Assembly: GCA_029339195.1 (NCBI GenBank)
Contig: JAPTJF010000034.1
Location: 1 to 64,000, forward strand
Length of the DNA: 64,000 bases
Origin: Micractinium sp. NFX-FRZ
Lineage: Eukaryota > Chlorophyta > Trebouxiophyceae > Chlorellales > Chlorellaceae
Direction: 5' to 3'
Shown in pieces: positions 35,201 through 47,200 of the stretch. The position numbers and the translations under genes are program-made. The notes under the pieces were generated by a model. It saw only the letters and a list, made by a program, of their open reading frames with translations. It was not told the origin of the DNA and ran no database searches. Numbering within the stretch: position 1 is the first letter of the stretch; each line of letters begins with the position of its first letter.

Positions 35201-38200
35201 TCGTTGTACTCTGCCAGCCCCTCGGTCAGCGTGCGCTGCAGGCGCTTGAAGTCGCCGACCTCGTTGTACACGGCGTCGCCTCCGTGCCCGGAGGCAAAGT
35301 GGCAGAAGATGAGGGGCTTGGGGTCCTTGGCCTTGTAGTAGTCGTCCATGTCTGACGGTGGTCGGAAGAGAAGGAAGAGGTGGAAGAGGAGTTGGTTGCA
35401 TTATTGGTGGTGGTGCTGAGAGGAAGAAAGGAATGCAGGCTGGGTGCTGCATGCTGCAGGACATGACCGCGAGGGCACAGCCAAGCCGGCGGCACTTGAT
35501 GGCTCGGCGTACCTGGCAGGTTGAAGTACTTCTTGCAGACCGCCACCGCCAGCTTGCCATACTGCGCCAGGTCGGCAGCGCTCACCAGCCGGTCGGCATC
35601 TGTTGGCGACACGCAAGAGGGTGGGAAAGAGGCACAAGTAAGAAACATAAGGCGGCAGTATCCTCCCAACAAGCCATGCGAGCAAGACGCCCCGTTCTGC
35701 AGTACAGCTGCTGCACGCGCAGTCACTCACAGGTGCGCTCGCTCTCGTGCAGCCACAGGCGGACCAGTTTGCTGGGGTCTGCGTAGAGGGCAGAGGCAAT
35801 GACATGCAAGATGCGTCAGCCTTGGCAGGAAACATGCCAGCAGGCAGGAAGGTAGGGCAGCACCGGCAAGCAGTTGAGCAGGCAAACACAGCTTATTCAG
35901 CCTCATACGCTGCTCCCTACCAACCTGAGTTGTACTTCTCAGGGGTGGACAGCAGCAGGCCCTGGAACACCTGGGACAGGTGGCGGATGGTGAACCTGCA
36001 GCAGTCACAGGCGCAGGCAGCACATGACATAGCATGCATGGCAGGTGCATAGTATAAGGGAAGGCTGCCTGCAGGGCAGGTGGCGCTGGCCACAGCACAG
36101 CGTGGCAGCAGAACACCCCACTGCCCAGCACAGCACTGCACCGCACCACCCAGCATTGGGCTGCACAGCGCCGGCTCATAGCATGGCTCAGCATGACAAC
36201 CCGTGCTCACTCGTAATGGAAGTTCACTGCCGTGCGCCGGAAGGTGGACACCACCTTGTCGTGCAGCGCCAGCGCCGCCTGCAGCAGCTTGCCTCCCAGC
36301 TCCTGGACCTCTGCAGGGGTACCACCAGCCGATAGGCAAGGATGTCAACGCCAGCCCATGCCGATGCACCACGGGCACACAGTGAGAGTGCAGTCAGACC
36401 TCTGTTCTTGTCCGCTATATGCCCGCTGGCTCACAACTGGACCCACCTGCGTTGAACTTCTTCAGATGGCTGTGCAGGAATGTGCCTGCGAATGATGGGA
36501 TGGGAGCAGGCCGTGCCATTCAGTAGCCGTGAGGAGCAGGCAGGCAGGGATGCCAGAAGCTGTGGTACCGGCAGCACCACCTCCCACTAGCGCCAGCCAG
36601 CACCGCCAAGCAGCAATGGCAGCAGTGCAGCAGGAGTACTTGCCGAAGATCTGCATGAGAGAGTCGTTGCCGGGGGTCTCCACCGCCATGGTGACAAACA
36701 GGCGCTGCAGGCGTGGGTCGATCACAAAGGAGCCTGCGGTGGGGTTCATGCAGGCGACATACCTGCAGGAAGAAAGAGACACAGAAGGCAGGGAGGTGAG
36801 GTGGTTACGCCGGTTGGAGGCAGGGAGTGGAGAGGCGTACAAGCCAAAGTAGGTGTGCCCCCCGCCACAGATGCAGCAAAGTGCTGCCCCTGTGCAATCA
36901 CCCATCGCTTTCACAGGCAGCGCCAGGCCCTGCAGCTGCAGCCAGCCAGCCCCTCCCGCTCACTGTGTGCCAGAAATGTTCTTCTGCGTGAGCTTCTGCC
37001 GGTCGAACCAGTGGCCATATCCCAGGTGCTGGCGCATCAGAGAAATAGGCTGCAAGGCGGGCGGGGAGGGATCATGGGAGGTCGGCTCAGCTGCTGTGTG
37101 CTGGCGCCAGGGGATGGAAGCAGCTGTAGCCTTCCTTGCCGCCGTGCTCGCACGCTGCCCTCCGCGCCTGCCACACTTTCCCGAGCAGCCAGAAGAGCAT
37201 GCCCCTCATCATCTTCAAGGCCACCAGCCCGCCCTGCCTGCCCGCCCACCCACCATGGCAGTCTCGTAAGCATCCAGGCGGGGCAGGTTCAGGTCATCCA
37301 CAAAGTAGATGAGCTGCTTGTTGGCAGGCGGGGCGTAGTTGATGCCCGCCTTCTTCTCCAGCTGGCTCTCCAGCACCTGCCAGCCACAACAGGGTGTGAT
37401 GAACAGGAGGGGGCAGGGCGGCTCAGCATGGGGCACGTCGCAGGCATGGGAACGTCTGCTGCACCCCTGCCGCTGCAGCAGGAGGGGTTCAAGTTGCCCA
37501 ACCCACCTTCTGGAAGCTGACCACGTCGCTAAAGTAGTTGAGCGAGATGGAGAGGGCCGCCTGCTCCTCGCCCAGCGACTGCAGCTTGCCCTTGACCAGC
37601 TGCGTCTTGCCCTGCAGCAGTCAGGCGGCAGAGCAGTGTTTGTGGTTTGGGTCGGCAGGCGTGGAAGCGCACTGCTGCTGCATGCCAACACGTACTGAAG
37701 CCAACAGTCTTGCCCGGCCCTTGCCAGCATGCGGCAAGCTTCCCCACCCCAAAGTGCTGCCAAGGGATGCAAAGCACGCACCGTGCCGGGGCCGCCCACA
37801 AACATGATGGGCTTCTTCAGAGACACCATCATGTCCTGCACAGAGGAGCGGCAAGCGGTCCGAGGTTTCAGGCACAGACACGAGGGAACCAGCTTGCTGG
37901 CATAGCTGCCAGCTGGCTGCCTGCCTGCCTGCTGGCCGGTGGCTGACAGCGTCAGTGCTCCATCAACACATGTCTGCTTTCACTTACCAGGAAGAAGCGC
38001 AGGGACACGGTCTCGGGAGTGGGCACGAAGATCTGCAGAGCAGGGGCAGGGGGAGCAGCATTGACCGGAAGGTGCTCATCCGTGGCTACCATAGGCAGCA
38101 GTGTAGTGCGAGGCGCCAGAAGGTGGCATGCACCCAGACAGCCCTGCTGCCGCCCTGCCCTCCTGCCCTCCTCACACCACCCGGCTTGCCTGGGACATGG

Positions 38201-41200
38201 GCACCGAGCCATCAAAGTCCACCGGCTGGACCAGGTCGGCCCTGCAGGGAATCAACAGTAATGCAGCAGTCAGGAAGAGCTGTGAACGGTGCACTGCTGT
38301 GGTGCACGGCAATGGAATCGGACTCGACCCCCTGCATGCTGCATGCGCTGTGCAGTGCGACCTCAGCCTGCCCCAGCCCGCCTGTTCCCGCAGGTGCCCC
38401 CCGGCACCGCCCTCTCACCAGGGTGCAAACTTGCTGGTCTTCCAGTTGACGTAGTAGTCGTACACTGTGCCCTTCTGGGGGAAGCGCACGCTGGTCCAGG
38501 TGAGCTGCAGGATGGAGGGCGGGGTATGGATGCCCAGAAATCAACGTCAGAAGGGAGGGCACTGACATCTGCTCTTTCCTTTTCTTAGCTCCCTCCCATC
38601 AGGCAGAAGCGTCCCCCACTGCATCTCACCCACCCATCCCTGCCACCCAACCCCGCGCACCTTCCACCACTTGTCAAACAGCTGGCGGTACTTGATGCCG
38701 TCCTTCTCGCACAGCGCCCCGCCAAAGGCCCACACCGCCGCAAACACAAAGCCCATCTCGAACACCGCCTGCTCCGACTTGGCCGGCAGGTTCTCGGGGC
38801 GCAGCAGGCCCTGCACAGGCAAGAGGGGCAGCAGGCGCAGCAAGTGAGCAGCATCATTCCCACATACCACCTGCCTTGTTGCAGCCGTTGCTGTCCAAGT
38901 GGTTCCCTGCTGGCTCTTTACTCTTGCCACCTCTGCCCCCAGTGCACGCACCTCCAGGACGGCACAGAGCGTGGACACAAAGTTCATAGTGTTGAGCGGC
39001 ACCACGTGCACAAACGACTTGCGCAGCTCGAACAGGGTGGCGGGCACGTACTGCGGGGGGGCATGGGCGGGCGGGGCGGGCTCAGAGCAGGGCAAGTTTC
39101 AAAGCTGCAGCCTTTGCGCATGAGAGGAGCAGCATCTCCCTTTAGACAGCTGTGCCACTTGCGGAAGCATCCATTAGTGCAGCGGCAAAGCTCATCACGG
39201 CCTCCCACCCATGTCCCGCTTACCTTGGCAAACAGGTCACGCAGGTAGCCCAGCGGCACCGCCGGGTCTGCCCACTTGGCCTTCTCAGCATAGGGCCTGC
39301 GCGTGGAAGGGATGGATTAGCAAGTGGGCACAGGTCTGACTGGCAATTACCATTGAAGGGCAGGCGATACTTGGCATGATGACAGAATGTCCAACACGTC
39401 TGCCCAGCCCAGGCAGAGCTTGCAGCCTCTGTATGCCCACAGTACGCCTCGTGGAGCCCCCAGCGAGCGCAGCTCACTTGGCCACGCGGCGCAGCCAGGA
39501 CTCCACCAGCGAGCGCCACTGCCCGCCCTCGGAGATGTAGAGGATGCCGGCACGCGTGGCGGTGGCGGGGGTGGCGTACCGCAGGTCGCGGATCTCAAAG
39601 ATGAGCTGCTCAGGAAGAAGAGAACGGGAAAGCAAAATGGGGGAAAGGTAAGCAGTCTAGCTAGGATGATGAGAGACATATAGCGTGTAGCCAGTGATGG
39701 GCGGGTAAGCGGCAGGAGAGCATCGGTCACCCTCCCCACCCCTGGCCACCCAGCCCCACAAATACCTCCTCCCCCGCTGCCCACCCCACCACCACCCCAG
39801 GAGGGGCTTGCTCACACTGCCTGCCAGCCACCCCCACAAACACTAGCCTCGCGTCCCACCTTCATGTGCGGCAGCAGGCGAATGCGCTCGTTGGAGGGCA
39901 GCGTGAGCAGGCGGTTGTCGTCCATCACACTGTTGGCACTCTCAATCCAGTTGGCGTCTGCGCAGCAGGGGCGGAGAGCGGTGGCGAGGGACGAGTTAAC
40001 ATCCGGGGGCAGCTCAAGTGGCGCACGGCGAGGCACCACACTGCACGCTTCCTGCAACCCCGCAGAGACTGCCTGCTCTCCATCCCACTACCGTGCCAGC
40101 CCGTGCCTCCCACCGTTTGTCCTCCAGCCTTCCCTGCTGCCTCCTCCCGTGGCCTGCCCTCCCCCTTAGCGTCATCAGTCTCCGCCTGCCCATCTGCATG
40201 CCACCTCCCCCTGCCCATCCTTACTCCCCCACCCTCCACCACATTGTGTTCCCTCCCTCACCCAGGTCTCCGTCCAGTATGATCCACTTGGGGTTGTCGT
40301 CCGGCATGTTGGCCAGGTCGCGCATGGTGCAGGACAGCAGGCCGTCCTTCCACTCGCGCGTGGCCATGTTGACATAGCCGTACAGCTCCTGGGTGGAGAT
40401 GGACTTGGGGTTGAGGTCGCGCACCACCACCTGTACATTATAAGTAATGGAACATAAAACGGGGAGGGGGAAGGCAACGTCAGGTATGAGAGCGCTGCCG
40501 GGCTGACAGGAAGGGGCAGTGGCGGTGCCTGCCCATCATCCACGCTGGTGCCAGCTCTGCTTCCTGCTCCCCCCTCCAGCCGGCCTCCCTGGCTGGCCCC
40601 CCCACATCATGCCACCCCCACCTTCTTCTTGTTGTTGGCTTGCAGGTAGGGGTTGGTGGGGGCGGCGCTGCCGGTGGAGATGGCCTTGGCCAGCACGCGG
40701 ATGACCTCAGAGCGGCCGCAGCCAGAGGGCCCCATCAGGAAGACTGCACAGGCGGCGGCCAGCGTGGTAGGCAGCAGGAAAGGGGACAAGGGAAGCACAT
40801 GTCTGACACAGCATGAGCATGTACGTGTGGCAATGCAGCAAAGCAATAGAGCAGGCAGACGGGTCGGGTGTGCAGGCAAGGATGCGGGGCGAGACGGCAG
40901 CCATGCAGCCAATGCCAAAGGCAGGAGCTTACCGCAGTGCCGGATTGCCAGCAGCTCACTGCAGGGAGGAGGGGGTGATGTGGGGGGAGGGTTTAAGCAA
41001 GGTCAGCCATTGAGGATGAAGCCAGCAGAAAAGGAAGCGCATGGCGGATGCAGTGCTCGACCTACGTGTGGCAAAACACACACACGCGGAAAGGGGCGTC
41101 CGCCCCAGCAGCACTGCCCATTCACAACACCCGCTCGCCCAAACAGCACTGCCCATTCACAACACCCCCTCGCCCCTGTCGAACCTCATTTCTCCTGTTG

Positions 41201-44200
41201 CCCATTCCAGCGCACCTGAGGTCCACCACCTGGCGCACAAACTCCTCGTCCGGCTCCAGCCCCAGCTCAACAGCACACTTCTTGATGGTGTCCTCAAAGC
41301 CCATGTCGCGCTGGCGGGGTGGGTTGACTGAGGGGAAGATGTCGGAGAGCAGGCCGTTGAAGACAGACAGATCCTGGGACAGGATCTTGGGCAGGTTGAA
41401 ATCGCTGCAGGGGGGAGCAGGAAGAGGGATGCACAGGTTGAGCCGGGACAACAACGGTGGCTTCAACTGGCGTCCGCGTAGACGATATGAGCAGTGGCTT
41501 GTGAGCAGCAGCAAAGGCGGCCAAGCAGCGAGCGGCAGGCAGAGGGGCCTCACCGCAGCGCCCTGTACAGCACATCCTGCTCGTCCTGGCCCTCCTGCGA
41601 CCGCAGCAGGCCACCTGCCACCACCAGCACCGACTGCGACCAGGAGAAAGGGTTGGCGAGAACATCAAAATGCAGCGCACTCATGGAACGCTGCGAGCTG
41701 CCCAGCGCCAACCGCCTCAACACACCAGGTGCCGTTGCCATCCATCCCTTCACACCCGCCCAGCCCTGCCCACCTTGATGGCACGAAGACCCCTGCAGGT
41801 CAGGTGGGACAGCACACGGGGAGGAAGCGAGTCAGGCATCAAGCACGGGTGCTTGAGAGCCTGAAGGTCCCAGTGATCCGCGGCCCACCAAGGCACCCAT
41901 CGTGGCCTCCCCGCATGACCACACTTCTTCTTCCTGCCTTCCACGCATCCCTCCACCCTGCCCCACCCACCAGTCGTAGTGCTTCTGCGGGCTCAGCAGG
42001 TCCTCCAGCAGGTAGTAGAGGGCAGCGAACTTCTTGGCCAGCGCCTTGGCTGCAGGAGCAGGGTCACCACGGGGGTAGTGCAGTGGGGAGGGAAGTGAGC
42101 ACACGTGGTCCACGCAGGTTGGGTGCTACGGGGTCGACAGCATGGCCATGTGCAGCGGGCAAGCACAAGGCAGGGAGGTTCATCAGTGGCAAGCCTGCCC
42201 ACCAGTGACAAAGCCCTCCGCCATGAGCGCGTTCTCAATGATGAGCTGGCGGTCGGGCACCACCACGGTGATGGGGCGGAACAGCGCCTGCGGAGAGAAG
42301 GGGGACGGCAGGCAGGCGGTTCAAAGAGGTAGTGATGATACAGGGAATCTGACCATGCAGGCAGGAAGGTGGTCGGCCGGCGGGCTGGTAAGCAGGCAGG
42401 ACAGGGTGGAGAGCAGGCTGGCTTACTAGTTGCAGCAGCAGAATCTGGCCCCTGCCCTCCACCAAGCCCCCGCACCTCACCCACCCCACCCACCTTGAGC
42501 GACTCGGGCAGCTCTGCACGGCCAATGTAGCCGGGGTTCATGGTGATGAACACACTGGCGCCCTCCTGCAGAGATGTGGTGCATGGAGGCACATTCAACC
42601 AGAAAAGACGGGCTACTGGCACCCTAGCAGAGCAGGCTGGATGCTGCCTTATTTGCCCGAGCTCTCCAGCAGTGCCCACACACCCACAACCCCACCATCC
42701 CGCCCACCTCCAGAGGCATCTCCACGCCGTCTGCCGTGGTGAAGGTGATGTCGGTGACCGCCGCATGCTTCACACCCTGGCTGTCAACATACTCCAGGCC
42801 GCGCCCTGGCAGGCCTGCCTTGCGGCGCTGCGCATCGGTCACGCACTTGTACTGCACCGCGCACACCGACAGCACCTCGGGGATGAGCCCTGCAGCGCAA
42901 AAGATGAAGGAACAGGAAAGAAGGTGACGTCTTGGTCATGATTGATAGTTAAACTGAATGCAGCCTGCGCAAGGCTGAGGTGGCGAGACGGGCGAAACGA
43001 AAACTACCCACTGTTGAATTCATCAGCAGCCTGGGGTGCAAGGCTGAGGTGGCAAGGGTGGGGACAGGCGGGCGGGCGCCCGCGCCCGCCGGCGCCCCCG
43101 CCGTCCAAACACCCTCACCCCGCCCCGCCACCCCCCACGGGCCAGGCCCTCTGAAACGAAACAAAACTACCCACTGTTGAATTCATCNNNNNNNNNNNNN
43201 NNNNNNNNNNNNNNNNNNNNNNNNNNNNAAAACTACCCACTGTTGAATTCATCAGCAGCCTGGGGTGCAAGGCTGAGGTGGCAAGGGTGGGGACAGGCGG
43301 GCGGGCGCCCGCGCCCGCCGGCGCCCCCGCCGTCCAAACACCCTCACCCCGCCCCGCCACCCCCCACGGGCCAGGCCCTCTGAAACGAAACAAAACTACC
43401 CACTGTTGAATTCATCGAAGCAACCAAGAGATCCAGAGGAGGCCAGGCCTTTGAAGATATCGCCCAATGAGCGGTAGTCCATCTGCGGGGACAGTGCGGG
43501 GGGCGGCGGGGGCGGTGCGAAGACTGTTTACCAAACACCATCCATCTTGATGCCCTGCTGCATTATCTTGGGCACATATGCACGGGCACGCGTGGCATGC
43601 AATGAAACCCTGGCTAGTTTCCGCCCCAAAAAACACTAAATTGCCGCCGCCCGACCCGCGCGCCGCCGCCGGCGCAACCGACCTCGGGGGCGCAGTTGAA
43701 CACGTAGCACGCCTTGCCCATCTGGGCAGCCAGGTCCTTCGTGGTTTCTGCGAAAAGCCAAGGAAGAAACACGGGAGCAAAGAGAGTAAAGAAAATGTGG
43801 CAGTGGACAAAGAAGACGAGCGGGCACATGGGTGCTGACGTGGCGCTGCGATCGCCACGTCACAAAGAGGAGGTGAAAAGTTGGCACAACACTGCGGAAG
43901 CCAGTCATTACGATAGTTACAATAATTTCAAGTATTAAAGTTATATGCATCCGACTTATTTGGCCTCCGAGGCCATCGGACTTCACCAGGCCGGGTCCCA
44001 ACCGAAAGCTGTTGCCGCCGCCGCCACTCATCATCAGCCGCTGTCGCGCGGTGCCTATGGCTCAGTGAGGAGGTCCTACCGAGCCTATCTCCCCGTTGGG
44101 CTTTGCTTACCTCTTTTGTAGCAACTCGACACCTGAGATGTGCGACATACTTCCGATGGGCCCCTACCTGAGGCGTTGGAAGCCCGTTCCCCCCAACCAA

Positions 44201-47200
44201 CCCCTCCCCCCTCTGCCCCCCTCCCCAAGCAAACCATTGCCAGCCTTTGCCCAACCAAACCCCACCACCACTCCCCTACCCCTCCTGCGGCTTTACCTGT
44301 CTTGCCGGTGCCTGCTGGCCCGGCGGGCGCAGTGCCCAGGCTGAGCCACATAGCCTGAGTGGCGGTGACGTAGATGCGGTCGGTGAGGGGAGTGATCACC
44401 AGGCGCGGGCCGTTGCCCAGGTACCTGTGAGGCAGGAAGCGCAGCGAGTTGAGCATGGAGCAGGGAGCACGCGCAGCCAGACGGGCGTTGCACAGGGGTA
44501 TGCCGTGCATGCATGTGGCAGCCTCTGGCATCAGCAGCCACAACCCTGATTTTCTTCCAAGTTCGCATCTGCCATGTGCTACTCACTCGTGGCCGTAGGG
44601 GAACGAGGCGTCGCACACGCGCACGCGGCAGTCCTCAATGTCGCTGCAGTGCAGGTGGGGCGGGGCCAAGCAGGCCGCCGCAGCGGTTTGGGAAAAAGGG
44701 CGGGAAGAAGCTGCGGGTCCAGCATCCACACCCACAACCCTAAGCAGCCACTACCACTGCCATCCCAGCCAGCAAGCCTGGCAACAAGTGTTTGCCTCCA
44801 GGCTAAGCCTGCGCCAGCCACGCGCGTCGCTCACCTGTCCCAGTACGAGCGCAGCTGCGACTGCCAGGCAAAGCAGTCGGGCTCCGTGGCCCCCTGCTCC
44901 ACAATGTTGGCCACCATGTCGCGGCTGTGCGCGTCGATGGTGATCATGTTCATCACCTGGCGAGGGGCAGGCATAGGTGGGTGGGGAGGGTGTGTGGGGC
45001 GCAGCAGCAGGGTCAAGGGGCAGGCAGCCTGGGAGAGCTGGGCCGAGCAGGTCTGTGCAGCGAGCGGAACGCGGTGTGAGGCATAGGCTGCAGCTCTGGA
45101 GTCAACTGCCGTCGGCAGCAGTCTTTCCTTCACCCCTCAATTTGAAAGCCAGAGTTATGCAACCTCCCACTGCAGCTCCCGCCTCACCTTCTGGCGGTCT
45201 GGCTTGCTCAGGTTTGTGCGCGTCACCTCGATCAGCTTGGTCAGCTGCTTCACCTGGCGCTCGTTGTAGTTCTGGCACAGGTGACAGGGGCGAGGCAGGG
45301 GGAGGGGTGGTTAAGGGTGGAGAGGCAGCACTCGGCCCTGCAGGCAGCAAGACAGCCGCGGCCTGCCTGGTGCATCCTTTGCCCGGCATGCAACCAACAA
45401 TATGCCTGTCTACCCGCATCGCGTTCTTGTCTCCCCGCCGCAGCTGCTCAAACGCCTCCTCCACCTCCTGGCACCAGTAGATCTGGTTGACCACCTGCAG
45501 GAAGCGCGCTTACGGCAACGGGACTGTGGAGACAGACGGACTGCGGGCAACTGCAAAGCACTGCACCCTCTGGCTGCACAACGCACAGGGTGCAAAGCTG
45601 ACGCACGGCACCGCATCAGATTCTATCGCAGCAGCCCTGGGGGACCCAGCACCCATCAGCCCTCCTGCCGCAGCTGCATACCCCGCCACCCACCAGGATG
45701 GTCTGGCTGGGCCAGTCGAGCAGCCACTCGTGGCGCGGCTTGGCAGGGTAGGCGCGCACGCTGTCGGCCAGGATGCCGCGCAGCTCGCTGCGCATCTTGT
45801 CCACAATGCGCGCCATGTAGACCTCCACCTGGCGGGCGAGGGGCGGGGGGAGCATGGGGAGGGGAGCGTATGTGCAAATGCATGCAGTCTGTGCAATGCA
45901 TGCAGTCTGTGCCCTACAGCATGAACACACAATGCTACAGTTGTAGAGGAGGCAAGCCTGTGCAGGTGGACGGCGTTTTCGCTTTGGCCCAGTATCAACC
46001 TTCCTCTCCCCTCCCACATGACGCCCCTCCCCCACAGCACACACACACACACACACACACCTTGCCCTCCAGCGGCAGGGGCGTCCTGAATGCCACGTAC
46101 TCAGTGCCCACACAGGACTCCATGCCCAGCGCGCGTGGCCGCCCGCCGCCGCTGGTGTCCAGCTTCAGCTTGTCAATTGCCTGCAGAGAGGAGGGCAAGG
46201 GGAGGCGGCAAGACGTGGTTGACCAAGTTCCCACATCCTCACTTAGGGTGTGCCAGTACATCACTCCCAGCCCATGCCAGATCAGCGCTCCCTGCCCGCC
46301 CTGCCCATGCCCCTTCGTTCTGGGGGCTGGGATCAGCTGGTGCCCCAGCCTTTCAGCCAGCCTTTCCATCCCAGGGTCGCGCCCCCCACCTGGAAGCACT
46401 TGGACATGTGCTGCTGGATGTGTGCCGGGTCGTTGCCGTTGGACAGGATGTCCAGCAGGTCGGCGGTGGACACAAAGTAGAAGCGGGGGAAGGCGCGGCG
46501 CTTGCTCTCCATGTAGTCGGCCAGCGCCTGGGGGGGAGGGGCGGGGCAGGGGAGGGAGTGGGAGGTGGGGGTGTGGGGCCAGCGGTGGGGTGCCAGTGGC
46601 GAGTCTCGATGCAGGCAGCAGCAGCTGGGGCAAGCAGTTAGGGAACGGCAACCCTGGCAACCCAGACATCCTGTGCATCCTTCCCCGCCCAGCACTGTCA
46701 GTCTACAACCCTGCCATGCCCCCGCTCGCCCCTCCCCCCTTCCCACACCGCCCCGCCCACCTTCTCGCACAGCTCCAGCTGCGCCTGCTGCGTCTCCAGG
46801 TGCTTGAGCAGGCCGTCGCGCGTGCAGCATGCCACCACGTTCTTCACCCCTCCAAAGTCTGCCAGCACCGCGCGCACCGCCATGTCGATGGTGGCAAACC
46901 GGTCGGTCGCCTCGGGCAGCTCCTTCCGCACCTCCTCCGACTGGATGAACAGCGACTCCAGGTCTGTGGGGGGGCGAGGTGAGGGGAGTGGGCACTTGCC
47001 AGGTTGAGGGCAGGATGTGGGAGGAGAAGCACCTGTAATGAAAGAGGCGAACTGGGGCTCCGGTTCTGTGTGGGGTGGGGGATGCATGGGTGCCTGGCAG
47101 CAGGTGAGCAAGGGCGGCGCAGGCAGGAGCTGCTGTAAGTGGCAAGAGCTGGCAGCCTCATGAGCAAGAGCTCTCTCCGCTACTGCCCCACCCGTTCCCT

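Larger units (their letters stand above)
41216..44424 (-). other. Dynein AAA1, main ATPase module (exons 28-37, residues about 1656-1981)
   Basis: Exons: 44297-44424, 43683-43747, 43404-43482, 42708-42889, 42494-42565, 42203-42287, 41971-42049, 41774-41792, 41554-41633 and 41216-41404. Walker A is [14 protein letters not shown], split by an intron after GKT. Walker B is CFDEFN at the end of exon 30. The sensor region [20 protein letters not shown] and the HYDWGLRAIKSVL motif follow. All catalytic motifs are intact, so the main hydrolysis site is predicted to work. Exon 35 is only 19 bases long. Confidence 0.93.

Noticed and set aside
43115..43541. Short ORFs across and beside the assembly gap
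   Set aside because: They arise from the 163-bp repeat and the N run, inside intron 30 and the end of exon 30.
45402..46982. Long + strand ORF of 526 codons across the dynein stem
   Set aside because: It is the antisense shadow of dynein exons 20-24 and their introns. GC-rich coding DNA often leaves the opposite frame open.
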